NCBI GenBank assembly: GCA_047628755.1
Contig: JBLHVV010000032.1
Coordinates: 1-28,202, forward strand
Direction: 5' to 3'
DNA from: Bermanella sp047628755
Lineage (GTDB): Bacteria; Pseudomonadota; Gammaproteobacteria; Pseudomonadales; Oceanobacteraceae
Length of the DNA stretch: 28,202 nt
Numbering within the stretch: position 1 is the stretch's first letter; every line of letters starts with the position of its first letter. The translations under genes and the position numbers were made by a program. Positions 7,150 to 15,605 of the stretch are shown here, in pieces. The notes below the pieces were generated by a model. That model was not told the origin of the DNA. It made no database searches and saw only the letters and a program-made list of their open reading frames with translations.

Positions 7150-9228
7150 TTAGTCGTCATTAAACTCATAGTCCATATCGTTACTTGGGCCACGTAAATA
7201 GTAACCTTGTATAAAAGCCACGCCACTCGTCCAAAGCTGGGCAACAATACTTGCGTTTTCAACAAACGGAACAATAGATGCTTTGTCGCGTTCGTTAATT
7301 CCATTTAGTAAAAGCTTTAAGCTGGTCATGCCTTTATCGGAGGTCAGCTCTTGAGTAAATGAGCCGTCTACCTTGATATAATCCACATGAATATGGTCAA
7401 GTAATTTGTATGGGTCAATGGCACTACCAAATCGGCTAATTGCTACTAGGCTACCCATTCTAGCCAGTGTTTTTGTCATTAGCTGCGCTTGCTGCAAATG
7501 ATTAATAGCATCGGCTTCTGTGAATTGAAATATCAAGCAGCTACTAGGCAATTTTGACGCTTTAATCAATTTATCTAACCAAGCGATAAGCGTTTCATCG
7601 ACTAACGACTCGTTAGAAACATTAATAAATAAACGGGTGTCATGCCCTCTCGCTCGTTGCTTAGCCAAACGTTTGATCGTATTTAAAATAACCCAGCGGT
7701 CAAGCTTGCGCTTAAGCGCAGGGGGGATTTCAGAGAGGAACTCTAGGGGAGAAACATCAGTCCCATCGGTATCAACTAATCTAAGCAGGGTCTCATAATG
7801 CTCGCCATCTCCATCGCGGAGATTAATCACCGGCTGAAATAACAATTTAAGGCTATTACTGTTAATTGCAGCTTCAATTTTAGCCGCTAAGCGCTCTCCG
7901 CCAGAGTTGGCTAACTGCGCTGGACTGTATAAATAAGTGCCATTACCTTTTTCACAACCATCAAGCTTACGAACATGATAACTGGCGTCATGCGCATGCT
8001 GTAAAACTTCTCTAGGGCTTCGTGAACTTTCATTTGCTAATGCTATGCCGATACTTACAGTTACTTGAATGGTCCGTGAATCTACTGCAATCATATGCTC
8101 TTGAGTTGCCTTACGAATATACTCAGCAAAACCTTGGGCTTGTTCGGCTGAACTGTCATGTATCAAGATACCGTAAACATCTTCTCCAATACGAGCCACT
8201 AAGTCTTCTTCGCGGCACTTACTGCGAATTAGATGAGCTATATCACAAACAACCATGTCGGCACCTTCGATGCCTACATCGCCTTTGCACTGCCCAAAGT
8301 TGTCTATGTTTACGTAAGCCACTGCCGATTTTGATCCGCTTATAACGGCTTGATCCACTGCATCTGCTAGCTTTTCGTTAAAGTATTGCTTATTAAATAA
8401 ACCCGTTAGTAAGTCTTGTGAAGTAATTTGTTTAAGCTTGTGTTCTAAATCTGAATTACCAGCCATGTTATTGCGAATAATAACTTGAGTACAAGGTTCT
8501 TCTTCATAGGTGGCATGGGCAAATAGCATTTTTGTATTGAGTTCTTTGTCAGCAATATTCAGCATATTGCATTCAAATTCACCGTTGCGAGTTTTACCTG
8601 AATTAAGGTCTTTTAGAAATATTTTAAAACGTCCTTGGTCTTTATCTGTAACCATGTCCATAAGTGGCATAGTTAATAAGTCGTCTGTATCTTCATAGCC
8701 AAAGATTTCAGCATAGCTGTCATTAACAAACAAATGCATACCATCTTGCACATAAGCAATAGCGTCTTGTGCGCTCTCTAATAACACTTGGCAGCGCTTT
8801 TCAGCTTCGCGCAACAGAGCTTCGGCTTCTCTTAATGCACGTCGCAGTTTTAAATTTTTAATCTCGCGCAGAACCACTTGTAAAAGGTGGTTGTATTCAC
8901 CAGCTGGGACGAGGTCAACGGCTCCTGCTTTCATTGTTTTTTCTGCCATGATGCTGTCTATTTCATCATGAAAATAAATGGTGGGGATATCTTTGCCTTG
9001 GCGTTGGATTTCCATTAATACATCTTTTCCAGTTATCCCAGGCATTTCTATACGGCATAGGCACACATCCCATACTTGCTCATCAAGTTTGGTATTCAGG
9101 GCTTCAATATTTTGAATGATACTTGCTCGGGTAGGATGCCCTGCATTTCGAAGTAAGCTGGTTAGAGTTTCCGCTTCATTCTCGGAATCAGTGCATATTA
9201 GCAATCGAATTGCTTCTTTAGCTTGCAT
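7150..9228 (-). CDS. fimX: FimX-like c-di-GMP effector (REC-PAS-GGDEF-EAL, all degenerate)
   Basis: Cytoplasmic protein of 692 residues, almost the length of Pseudomonas FimX, which binds c-di-GMP through a non-catalytic EAL domain and controls type IV pilus assembly and twitching. Domains: REC about 8-115, where Arg59 replaces the phospho-accepting aspartate; helical linker about 120-148; PAS about 145-252; GGDEF about 265-435, where the active loop reads GEDVY (348-352); EAL about 445-680, where EAL is ETL (479-481) and the metal-binding DDFG is SRFG (598-601). The fold-defining VDYIKVDGSF and FIQGYYL are kept. It should be neither cyclase nor phosphodiesterase. Location beside serB matches my memory of P. 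aeruginosa (PA4959 fimX, PA4960 serB). No pilus genes are in the window, so the pilus role is inference. Confidence 0.75.
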   Translation of the reverse strand: MQAKEAIRLLICTDSENEAETLTSLLRNAGHPTRASIIQNIEALNTKLDEQVWDVCLCRIEMPGITGKDVLMEIQRQGKDIPTIYFHDEIDSIMAEKTMKAGAVDLVPAGEYNHLLQVVLREIKNLKLRRALREAEALLREAEKRCQVLLESAQDAIAYVQDGMHLFVNDSYAEIFGYEDTDDLLTMPLMDMVTDKDQGRFKIFLKDLNSGKTRNGEFECNMLNIADKELNTKMLFAHATYEEEPCTQVIIRNNMAGNSDLEHKLKQITSQDLLTGLFNKQYFNEKLADAVDQAVISGSKSAVAYVNIDNFGQCKGDVGIEGADMVVCDIAHLIRSKCREEDLVARIGEDVYGILIHDSSAEQAQGFAEYIRKATQEHMIAVDSRTIQVTVSIGIALANESSRSPREVLQHAHDASYHVRKLDGCEKGNGTYLYSPAQLANSGGERLAAKIEAAINSNSLKLLFQPVINLRDGDGEHYETLLRLVDTDGTDVSPLEFLSEIPPALKRKLDRWVILNTIKRLAKQRARGHDTRLFINVSNESLVDETLIAWLDKLIKASKLPSSCLIFQFTEADAINHLQQAQLMTKTLARMGSLVAISRFGSAIDPYKLLDHIHVDYIKVDGSFTQELTSDKGMTSLKLLLNGINERDKASIVPFVENASIVAQLWTSGVAFIQGYYLRGPSNDMDYEFNDD

Positions 9229-9268
9229 AGTCGGAAACCAATGTCACTTTAATCAGAATAATCCGTCG

Positions 9269-9297
9269 AGTATAGCCAGATTATGCTCCGGCTTTAA
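9269..9297 (-). promoter_or_regulatory. Candidate promoter of the fimX-like gene
   Basis: On the minus strand, TTAAAG (9292-9297) and TATACT (9269-9274) are spaced by 17 bases, 40 bases before the start codon. The -10 matches five of six bases, the -35 three of six. The 129-base gap from the upstream PilZ-like gene leaves room for an independent promoter. Confidence 0.35.
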
Positions 9298-9357
9298 GGG
9301 GGTAGTTGGCGCTTTAAGTAGAAAAGTTAACAATTGTTCGCTAATTGGTTAAAAAAA

Positions 9358-11130
9358 TTACAACTTATCCCAAATAGATGCAAATTCATCGTCACCTGTG
9401 TCTTTGCTAACTATCTTTGGTGTCACCTTAGTGAGTGATTTATAAGCGTATTGAACAAAACTTCTCGACGCATTATGTCGTTTCAGCAATTGAATACGGG
9501 ATTGCTGTTTGCCATCAGATAGCTCGGCTTTAGAACCTAATTTAAAAGGTACTACCGGCAGTATTAACGTCTCTTCTTGTCCGGCAGCGGGCATGGCTGG
9601 GACGAGTAATGCCCTCAAGAACTCACCATTCTCACCTGTTTTATTAAGTATTCTCACGGCAACAGACTCTGCTCTTGGGGTAATAAGCTCGATTCCAATT
9701 TCAGTTGACTTGTGAGGTTGGGAGCGGATCCAACGAATACAGCCAAGAGCGTAAAAGTTCATTTTAGGCTCTTTTATAGTAACAAGTTCACCAGTTTGCA
9801 CATTACTTGGTGGCGTGTTGATAGCGACACCATAGCCACCTGGGCTGGTATTTATTATTTGTGCGGGGTGCAGCTGACCTTTAGGACCTGTGTCTTCTTT
9901 ATCTTTACTGTCAGGGCCATTTTTATTGATGAAGGCAATACTATCAAAAGCAATGTTTTCAGCCTCGGCTGAAAAGTTGTTACCTGCATCAAAGCTTTTA
10001 TCCCAAATGTCATCTGAAGAGTTATCTCTGGTTTTAAATTTATTTTCAGTCACTTCTATGTGCCAGCTTTTTAATAAGAAGGGTAGACTTTTTTCATTGG
10101 CACTAAAATAGTGACTGGCAAGAAAGCCAAACCCAAGTTCAACCGAACCACTGCTTTGCGTTCGCCTAAAACTCCGTTCAGTCATGTTGCCCCAAGCATG
10201 CATCAGGTGGATTAAAACTGACTCTGGCAGATCATTAGGGATCAACGAATTATCTGTTCCTTCGTTTATATATTTTTGCAATGTCATAACAAGAGCATCT
10301 GGGTTAAGCCCTCGGGTAGTACCCAGAGGAGTTTGCTTAGCCAGTGTGCGATAAATTGGAGCCGCGTCTCTGTGTTGTGGAAAGACAAATAAAGCCGCAC
10401 TGTCATTGATTGATGTGATTTTTGCCAAAGACGCCCAGAGTTCGCTGGCATAGTAGACTTGGATTAACTCTTTTTGCCGCAGTTGATTGGGTTTGCAGCA
10501 ACCCAGCAATAAAGCCCTTGAATATATTTCATTGATGCTAGAACTTTCAACAAATTTAAACTTGTTATCTTTTACGCGGTAATCTGACATCTCCTTAGCT
10601 TCTGATAAAGCAAATAGCTGATGAATTTCAAGCCATGAATACTGTGGAGGTGGACTATAAAGTTGGTAAGCTCGTAAAATTGTTTGGTTCAAGTCGCTAA
10701 TGGCACGATGCATTGCAAATGTTAGCAGTTTAGTGCCACTGATTTTTTTAGAGCTCAGTTCTTGAATTACGATATGTTTGTAACCAGTGGCTAGCTGAAT
10801 TTGCAGGGTTTGAGTGAGCTGCATAATCTTTATGTCATTGTCTGATAACGCTACAGATTGATTTAAAAATCGTTTACTTAAAAGATCGCAAATACTATAG
10901 ATTGGGGTGCGAATAACCTCAAGCATTTGAAAGCGTTGCGTGTTTTCAAACTGAGTGATGTTCATTTCTTTGATTGCTTGGAATAGTAGCTTTGCAGCAG
11001 CGCCTACATTAGCCATGGGCAGTTTCTTCGCCCAAGATTCGAAGCCCAACAAACTATTGTCGCAAAATGACAATCGCTGTTGTTCTATTTTTGGCGCTTG
11101 AATACGAATTGGAGCTTGGCGGCCTTCCAT
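9358..11130 (-). CDS. PilZ-like domain protein, unknown role
   Basis: Soluble protein of 590 residues with no membrane segment. The first 300 residues are helical with no motif I know. The C-terminal part looks PilZ-like: NTSPGGYGVAI (Asn427, Ser429, Gly432) matches the second PilZ motif (D/N)xSxxG, and beta-rich sequence follows (GCIRWIR, EIGIELI). The first motif, RxxxR, normally lies shortly before it; the only candidate is RSFRR at 319-323, more than 100 residues upstream, so an insertion or two partial domains is possible. Start choice: the frame extends 11 codons to a TTG at 11163, but ATG 11130, with GAGA about 8 bases upstream, is preferred. A candidate promoter with TTGACT (11243-11248, minus strand) lies upstream. 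It precedes the fimX-like gene on the same strand; I infer a shared c-di-GMP pathway. Confidence 0.6.
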   Translation of the reverse strand: MEGRQAPIRIQAPKIEQQRLSFCDNSLLGFESWAKKLPMANVGAAAKLLFQAIKEMNITQFENTQRFQMLEVIRTPIYSICDLLSKRFLNQSVALSDNDIKIMQLTQTLQIQLATGYKHIVIQELSSKKISGTKLLTFAMHRAISDLNQTILRAYQLYSPPPQYSWLEIHQLFALSEAKEMSDYRVKDNKFKFVESSSINEIYSRALLLGCCKPNQLRQKELIQVYYASELWASLAKITSINDSAALFVFPQHRDAAPIYRTLAKQTPLGTTRGLNPDALVMTLQKYINEGTDNSLIPNDLPESVLIHLMHAWGNMTERSFRRTQSSGSVELGFGFLASHYFSANEKSLPFLLKSWHIEVTENKFKTRDNSSDDIWDKSFDAGNNFSAEAENIAFDSIAFINKNGPDSKDKEDTGPKGQLHPAQIINTSPGGYGVAINTPPSNVQTGELVTIKEPKMNFYALGCIRWIRSQPHKSTEIGIELITPRAESVAVRILNKTGENGEFLRALLVPAMPAAGQEETLILPVVPFKLGSKAELSDGKQQSRIQLLKRHNASRSFVQYAYKSLTKVTPKIVSKDTGDDEFASIWDKL

Positions 11131-11287
11131 TTTATTTCTCGCTTTTATCCTACACCAACACAATACCTCATAAATTTATGTGGCTGCCCAGTGCGTGATG
11201 CACTCATCCATAAGTTGCTCTAATGAGATAGTAATAAGGTTTAGTCAAACCCGCCAATAAAACTGGTGTTTTAGTACTAAATAAACA

Positions 11288-12325
11288 TCATTTTGGCGAA
11301 TTTGGATGCAAAACGGCCGTTTTTGAAGCTTTTCCTGGGATTTCTTGCACTAATTTTGGGACTAAAAACCCAGGCAGTTCAGTTAATATATCAGCCACCA
11401 AAGAAAGCGCTTTTTCTTTACTTATATCAAAGTGATGCGCCCCAATAACTGGGTCAAGTAAATGTAGATAATATGGCAGTATATGGCAAGTGAATAAGCG
11501 CTCACTCAGTGCGATTAAGCTATCCACCGAATCATTTACGCCTTTAAGCAGCACACTTTGATTTAAAAGGTGTATTCCTGCTTTGTGTACTAAGTGTAAA
11601 GCATTAGCTACATCCTCGCCTAACTCATTGGCATGGTTAACATGAACAACCATCACAATGGCCAGTGAGCTCCCAGACAAGCGTTTAACTAAGGCATGTG
11701 TAATTCGATCTGGTATTACAATAGGCAGCCTAGTATGGATTCTCAATCGTGTAATATGAGGGATATTTTCAATCGCGCTGATTAAACTAAATAAGCGCTG
11801 ATCATTATTTGTTAAAGGGTCGCCGCCGCTTAAAATTACTTCGTTAATATCTGGGCGGACTCGAATATAATCTAATGCCTGAGTCCATTCATCTGTATTC
11901 AAGCGATTGTCTTCGTAAGGAAAGTGACGCCTAAAGCAATAACGACAATTGACTGCGCAGGTGCCGTTAGTGATCAGTAGAACACGGCCTTTGTATTTGT
12001 GAATTATGCCTGGTGTGGCATTGCTGATGTTTTCTTCTAACGGATCCAACACAAAGCCATCTGGTGGTAACTGAGTTTCTTCAGCTAATGGTAAAACTTG
12101 ACGCAATAGAGGGTCGTTAATGTTGCCTTTTTCCATTCTATTAATGAATGCCATGGGCACCCGAATAGCAAATTCTTTCGCACCAGATTGAGCACCGTTC
12201 AAATAGTTAGGCGGAATATTTAGCACTTTTAGAAGCTCTTCAGGAGACGTAATAGCCTGGGAAAGCTGCTGTTGCCAGCTCAAAGGCTGTGACAGTTCAG
12301 TGGCAATAATGCTGATTTTTGACAT
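11288..12325 (-). CDS. epmB: EF-P Lys34 beta-lysylation: lysine 2,3-aminomutase EpmB
   Basis: Radical SAM and PLP enzyme that turns (S)-alpha-lysine into (R)-beta-lysine, the group EpmA attaches to EF-P. The radical SAM cluster motif CAVNCRYC supplies Cys123, Cys127 and Cys130; the SGGDPLTN segment near 166-173 belongs to the family's S-adenosylmethionine-binding core; the C-terminal IPGKASK contains the likely PLP lysine. At 345 residues it has the short EpmB form, lacking the extra domains of clostridial lysine aminomutases. It is divergent from efp, and epmA follows efp, so all partners are adjacent. The hydroxylase EpmC is not in the window. Confidence 0.93.
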   Translation of the reverse strand: MSKISIIATELSQPLSWQQQLSQAITSPEELLKVLNIPPNYLNGAQSGAKEFAIRVPMAFINRMEKGNINDPLLRQVLPLAEETQLPPDGFVLDPLEENISNATPGIIHKYKGRVLLITNGTCAVNCRYCFRRHFPYEDNRLNTDEWTQALDYIRVRPDINEVILSGGDPLTNNDQRLFSLISAIENIPHITRLRIHTRLPIVIPDRITHALVKRLSGSSLAIVMVVHVNHANELGEDVANALHLVHKAGIHLLNQSVLLKGVNDSVDSLIALSERLFTCHILPYYLHLLDPVIGAHHFDISKEKALSLVADILTELPGFLVPKLVQEIPGKASKTAVLHPNSPK

Positions 12326-12386
12326 TTTCTCAGTTTAGTCCTGTAAATATAACGCTGTAGCAGTTTTGCGCCTGCATACTCAGTAC

Positions 12387-12415
12387 AAATTAAGGTATCA
12401 TACTGACCTTAATTT
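12387..12415. repeat. Perfect inverted repeat between epmB and efp, possible operator
   Basis: AAATTAAGGT (12387-12396) and ACCTTAATTT (12406-12415) are perfect inverted 10-base arms with a 9-base spacer. TATCAT (12396-12401), a plausible -10 for efp, lies between the arms, and the opposite strand reads TATGAT there. There is no T run, and the transcription start would fall inside the second arm, so a DNA operator fits better than an RNA terminator. It lies 28 bases before efp and 62 bases before epmB. Confidence 0.6.
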
Positions 12416-12442
12416 TAAGTAAACCTGAGTCGGTGATTTTTC

Positions 12443-13015
12443 ATGGCAAACTATTCTACCAGTGAATTCAAGTCTGGTCTTAAAGTAATGTTAGATGGCG
12501 ATCCATGCGCCATCGTAGAAAACGAATTAGTTAAACCTGGTAAAGGCCAAGCCTTTAGCCGGGTTAAATTGCGCAACCTAAAAACAGGTCGTGTGTGGGA
12601 TCGTACCTTTAAGTCAGGTGAGAAGTTAGAAGGCGCCGACGTAATGGACTACGACATGGAATACCTTTACTACGATGGTGAATTCTACTATTTCATGGCT
12701 ACAGACGGTTCATTTGAGCAATACCCCGCCCCTCCCGAAGCGCTAACGGACGCAAAAGATTGGTTAAAAGAGCAAGAGAAGTACGAAGTTACTTTATATA
12801 ACGGTGCTCCTATTGCAGTAACACCACCAAACTTTGTAGAACTTGAAGTAACTGAAACAGACCCTGGTCTCAAAGGGGATACAGCACAGGGCGGCTCTAA
12901 GCCAGCATACTTAACAACAGGGGCGATGGTTCGTGTGCCTTTGTTTATTAACATTGGTGAAGTTTTACGCATTGATACTCGATCTGGAGAATATGTTTCT
13001 CGTGCCAAAGGTTGA
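12443..13015 (+). CDS. efp: Translation elongation factor P
   Basis: Binds the ribosome between the P and E sites and rescues stalling at polyproline stretches. The protein has 190 residues in the standard three-domain layout: KOW-like N-terminal domain, then two OB-type domains (TGRVWDRTFKSGEKLEGADV begins the central domain; the family signature region PGLKGDTA is near 145-152). The modified tip loop is KPGKGQAF with Lys34 as acceptor, matching the EpmA/EpmB type rather than the arginine of the EarP type. The efp transcription unit ends at a good hairpin (13084-13105), before epmA. The Shine-Dalgarno sequence is weak. Confidence 0.97.
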   Translation: MANYSTSEFKSGLKVMLDGDPCAIVENELVKPGKGQAFSRVKLRNLKTGRVWDRTFKSGEKLEGADVMDYDMEYLYYDGEFYYFMATDGSFEQYPAPPEALTDAKDWLKEQEKYEVTLYNGAPIAVTPPNFVELEVTETDPGLKGDTAQGGSKPAYLTTGAMVRVPLFINIGEVLRIDTRSGEYVSRAKG

Positions 13016-13083
13016 TACCAATGAGTAAGCTAATTGGCTAAATATGTGGCCTAGATTACGCCTTAGCGAATAAGTATAAAAAT

Positions 13084-13105
13084 GCTCACTTAGGTGAGCT
13101 TTTTT
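13084..13105 (+). terminator. Rho-independent terminator of efp
   Basis: GCTCAC (13084-13089) pairs with GTGAGC (13094-13099) around TTAG, followed by six T bases. It separates efp from epmA, which then needs its own promoter or readthrough. Confidence 0.88.
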
Positions 13106-13163
13106 ATATCTGTAGTATTGAATTAAAAATATAAGTTTATTAGATCTTTAAAAAGGTAATAGC

Positions 13164-14099
13164 ATGTCTTGGCAACCTTCTGCTTCTTTAGATTCGCTTA
13201 AAGCGAGAGCGCAATTCAATGCTTATATTCGTGAGTTTTTTATTCAACGTGATGTAATGGAGGTAGAAACTCCTGTGTTGTCTCAAGCTAACGTGAGTGA
13301 TGCCAATTTAAAGTCGATGGTTGCGCAATGCTGCGGCCAGCCTCGGTATTTACAGACATCCCCTGAGTACCCAATGAAACGCTTACTGGCTTCTGGTTCT
13401 GGAGACATTTATCAAATTTGTAAAACCTTTCGTGATGAAGAGCAGGGCTCTCGACATAATCCAGAGTTCACTATGCTGGAATATTATCGTTTAGGATTTG
13501 ATTTGAAAACGTTGATGGATGAGGTGGCGCAGCTGGTGGGTGATTATCTCAATATTCAAATACGAATTGATCTAGATTATCAGCAAGCTATGATTAAATA
13601 TGCCAAGCTTGATCCTTTTAAAGCCAGTGACGAACAGCTAAGAGAAACTGTCATTCAATATGTTGGTGAAGATTTAAACCTAAGTCGTGATGAATGTTTA
13701 GATTTAATAATGAGTTATATGGTGGAACCTAAGTTACCTACAAACTGCTTATTGTTTATTTACCACTATCCAGCTAGCCAAGCAGCATTGGCAAAAACAT
13801 CACAAGACCATCAAGGAAATAAAATTGCTAAACGCTTTGAACTGTATGTAAACGGATTAGAATTGGCCAATGGCTATGATGAATTGACTGATGTCATAGA
13901 ACAAAAAAAACGCTTTCAGCATGAACAACATAAATCCAACAACGATAATACGATGCAAGATCAGCTATTTTTACAAGCATTAGAATCAGGCATGCCAAGC
14001 TGTGCAGGGGTAGCGTTAGGGTTAGACCGAATATTAATGCTTAGACAAGCCGCATTAAAAATATCTGATGTGATATCGTTCTCTTTTTCTAAGGCTTAA
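13164..14099 (+). CDS. epmA: EF-P lysine lysyltransferase EpmA
   Basis: Paralogue of the lysyl-tRNA synthetase catalytic core (GenX/PoxA/YjeA) that activates (R)-beta-lysine and ligates it to Lys34 of EF-P. It has the class II synthetase motifs without an anticodon-binding domain: motif 2 as TFRDEEQGSRHNPEFTMLE (about residues 88-106) and motif 3 as GVALGLDRILML with Arg289. The length of 311 residues is that of EpmA (E. coli 325). Start: ATG with AAAAGG about 7 bases upstream. The stop TAA overlaps the stop of the convergent MATE gene by 4 bases, leaving no room for a terminator. Confidence 0.95.
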   Translation: MSWQPSASLDSLKARAQFNAYIREFFIQRDVMEVETPVLSQANVSDANLKSMVAQCCGQPRYLQTSPEYPMKRLLASGSGDIYQICKTFRDEEQGSRHNPEFTMLEYYRLGFDLKTLMDEVAQLVGDYLNIQIRIDLDYQQAMIKYAKLDPFKASDEQLRETVIQYVGEDLNLSRDECLDLIMSYMVEPKLPTNCLLFIYHYPASQAALAKTSQDHQGNKIAKRFELYVNGLELANGYDELTDVIEQKKRFQHEQHKSNNDNTMQDQLFLQALESGMPSCAGVALGLDRILMLRQAALKISDVISFSFSKA

Positions 14100-15469
14100 G
14101 TTACGGTTTTAGGCCGCTCAATTTTTGACGGTCGATTAATTATAAATAATATTATAGCGGTTATAAATGTTACGGCTTCGGCTAAAGGTAGGGCCCATAA
14201 AAAAGAAATGCCTTCAACCCAATAATAAAATATGATTAAAAATATGGTCGGTAAAATCAGACTTCTTAATAGAGCGATAATGGCTGATTCTTTAGGTTTA
14301 TGCAGTCCAGTAAAATAGGCTGAAATCATAATTGTAAAGCTATTGAATAAAAATATTGGCCATAAAATTGCCACATAATCATGTGCCAATTGGGCTGCCT
14401 GTTCTGAGTCGTCATCTAGAAACAAATTAATCATAAATTGCGTGTAGCCTAATAGTAGCCATATACACAGTGCACTGAGCAATAGACAAGCAAGCATGGA
14501 CAATGCGAAATACCGTTGAATACGCTTAAAGTTTTTAGCTCCATAATTTTGGCTAATGAAAACCTGACCTCCTTCAGATACAGAATAAACCAGCATAACA
14601 CCCATTATTAATAGATAATTAATAACTGTGATAGCCGCCACGCCATTTACTCCGTGTTGTATGATAAGTAGCCAGTTTAAAGTAAAGGCAATGAAGTTTG
14701 CACTGACCTCGTTAATAAATTCTGATAATCCGTTGTAACATCCAGATAAAACCTCTGACCAGTTTTTTTGCTTGATACGAAATATAAATTTAGTATGTTT
14801 TGTAAAAAAATAAGTTAATAAAATTACAAAAGATACGCATTGGGCAAGTCCAGTGGCTAATGCAGCACCCTGTAATCCCCATTTAAATTCGGCAATAAAA
14901 TAATAATCTAAGATAATATTAATTGACGATGAAATGACAATGGCAATAGCCGCCAGTGTGGATCGTCCATCTGTTCTTACAAAGTAATATAGAGCAATGG
15001 TGATTAGATCGATCAGCATAAAACTCATTCTAATCTGAAAATAATCGCTCATTAGGCCTGTTAAGGCCTCTGTCGCTCCTAAAGCTTTAAAAATATAAGA
15101 CTCAAAGGTTAAGCTGAGAACAGTAACGGTGATAGAAAATAAAACTGTAATCATTAATATCTTGCTAAAGATATTAGATGCATCTGCTAAATTATTTTCC
15201 CCTATATACTTTCCAGCTACCACTGAGCCACCAATAGACAGCATGAATGCAATACCGAACATCACATTCAAATAAGGAATAATTAAATTGATAGCGGCTA
15301 ATGCAGGCGTCCCCACGTAGTTACCAATAAATATACCGTCAACAATACTTGCAGATGAAAACGCGACTAATCCCACTAATGAAGGAATCACTAACGAAAA
15401 AAAATTACCAGAGATAGACCCTGTTAAAATGCGATTGTTATTAGCAGAGCCTAGGGTATTTTCTTGCAC
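14096..15469 (-). CDS. MATE family multidrug exporter
   Basis: Inner-membrane secondary transporter of 457 residues with about twelve hydrophobic segments in two repeats of six, as in NorM-type and DinF-like MATE proteins. The front reads SLVIPSLVGLVAFSSASIVDGIFIGNYVGTPAL in broken pieces typical of helix 1 and 2 of the family, with the aspartate (VDGIFIG) that MATE transporters place in helix 2. These proteins expel cationic drugs or dyes in exchange for sodium or protons; the substrate cannot be told from sequence. GAGG precedes the ATG by 3 bases. It is AT-richer than its neighbours to the eye and sits between epmA and metY without functional link, so it may be a later arrival. Confidence 0.85.
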   Translation of the reverse strand: MQENTLGSANNNRILTGSISGNFFSLVIPSLVGLVAFSSASIVDGIFIGNYVGTPALAAINLIIPYLNVMFGIAFMLSIGGSVVAGKYIGENNLADASNIFSKILMITVLFSITVTVLSLTFESYIFKALGATEALTGLMSDYFQIRMSFMLIDLITIALYYFVRTDGRSTLAAIAIVISSSINIILDYYFIAEFKWGLQGAALATGLAQCVSFVILLTYFFTKHTKFIFRIKQKNWSEVLSGCYNGLSEFINEVSANFIAFTLNWLLIIQHGVNGVAAITVINYLLIMGVMLVYSVSEGGQVFISQNYGAKNFKRIQRYFALSMLACLLLSALCIWLLLGYTQFMINLFLDDDSEQAAQLAHDYVAILWPIFLFNSFTIMISAYFTGLHKPKESAIIALLRSLILPTIFLIIFYYWVEGISFLWALPLAEAVTFITAIILFIINRPSKIERPKTVT

Positions 15470-15528
15470 ATTAGCCTCTATTTTTAATGTGAGGTCGAGA
15501 TAGGATTAGAATGATAAGTGTTTAAAAC

Positions 15529-15565
15529 AAAAAAACTCAATAACTACTTGTAGGTAGTCATTGAG
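15529..15565 (-). terminator. Rho-independent terminator of metY
   Basis: On the minus strand the stem CTCAAT-x-ACTAC / GTAGT-x-ATTGAG (15536-15547 with 15554-15565, one mismatch) is followed by seven T bases. It ends the metY transcript 40 bases after the stop codon and insulates the MATE gene downstream. Confidence 0.88.
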
Positions 15566-15605
15566 CTTTTAAGATTATTAGAGAGGTGTTAAATCATACG
15601 GATGA

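Noticed and set aside
11131..11163. TTG start giving 11 extra residues to the PilZ-like protein
   Set aside because: The extra codons (CWCRIKARNK) look like non-coding leader, and ATG 11130 has a GAGA ribosome binding site at reasonable distance.
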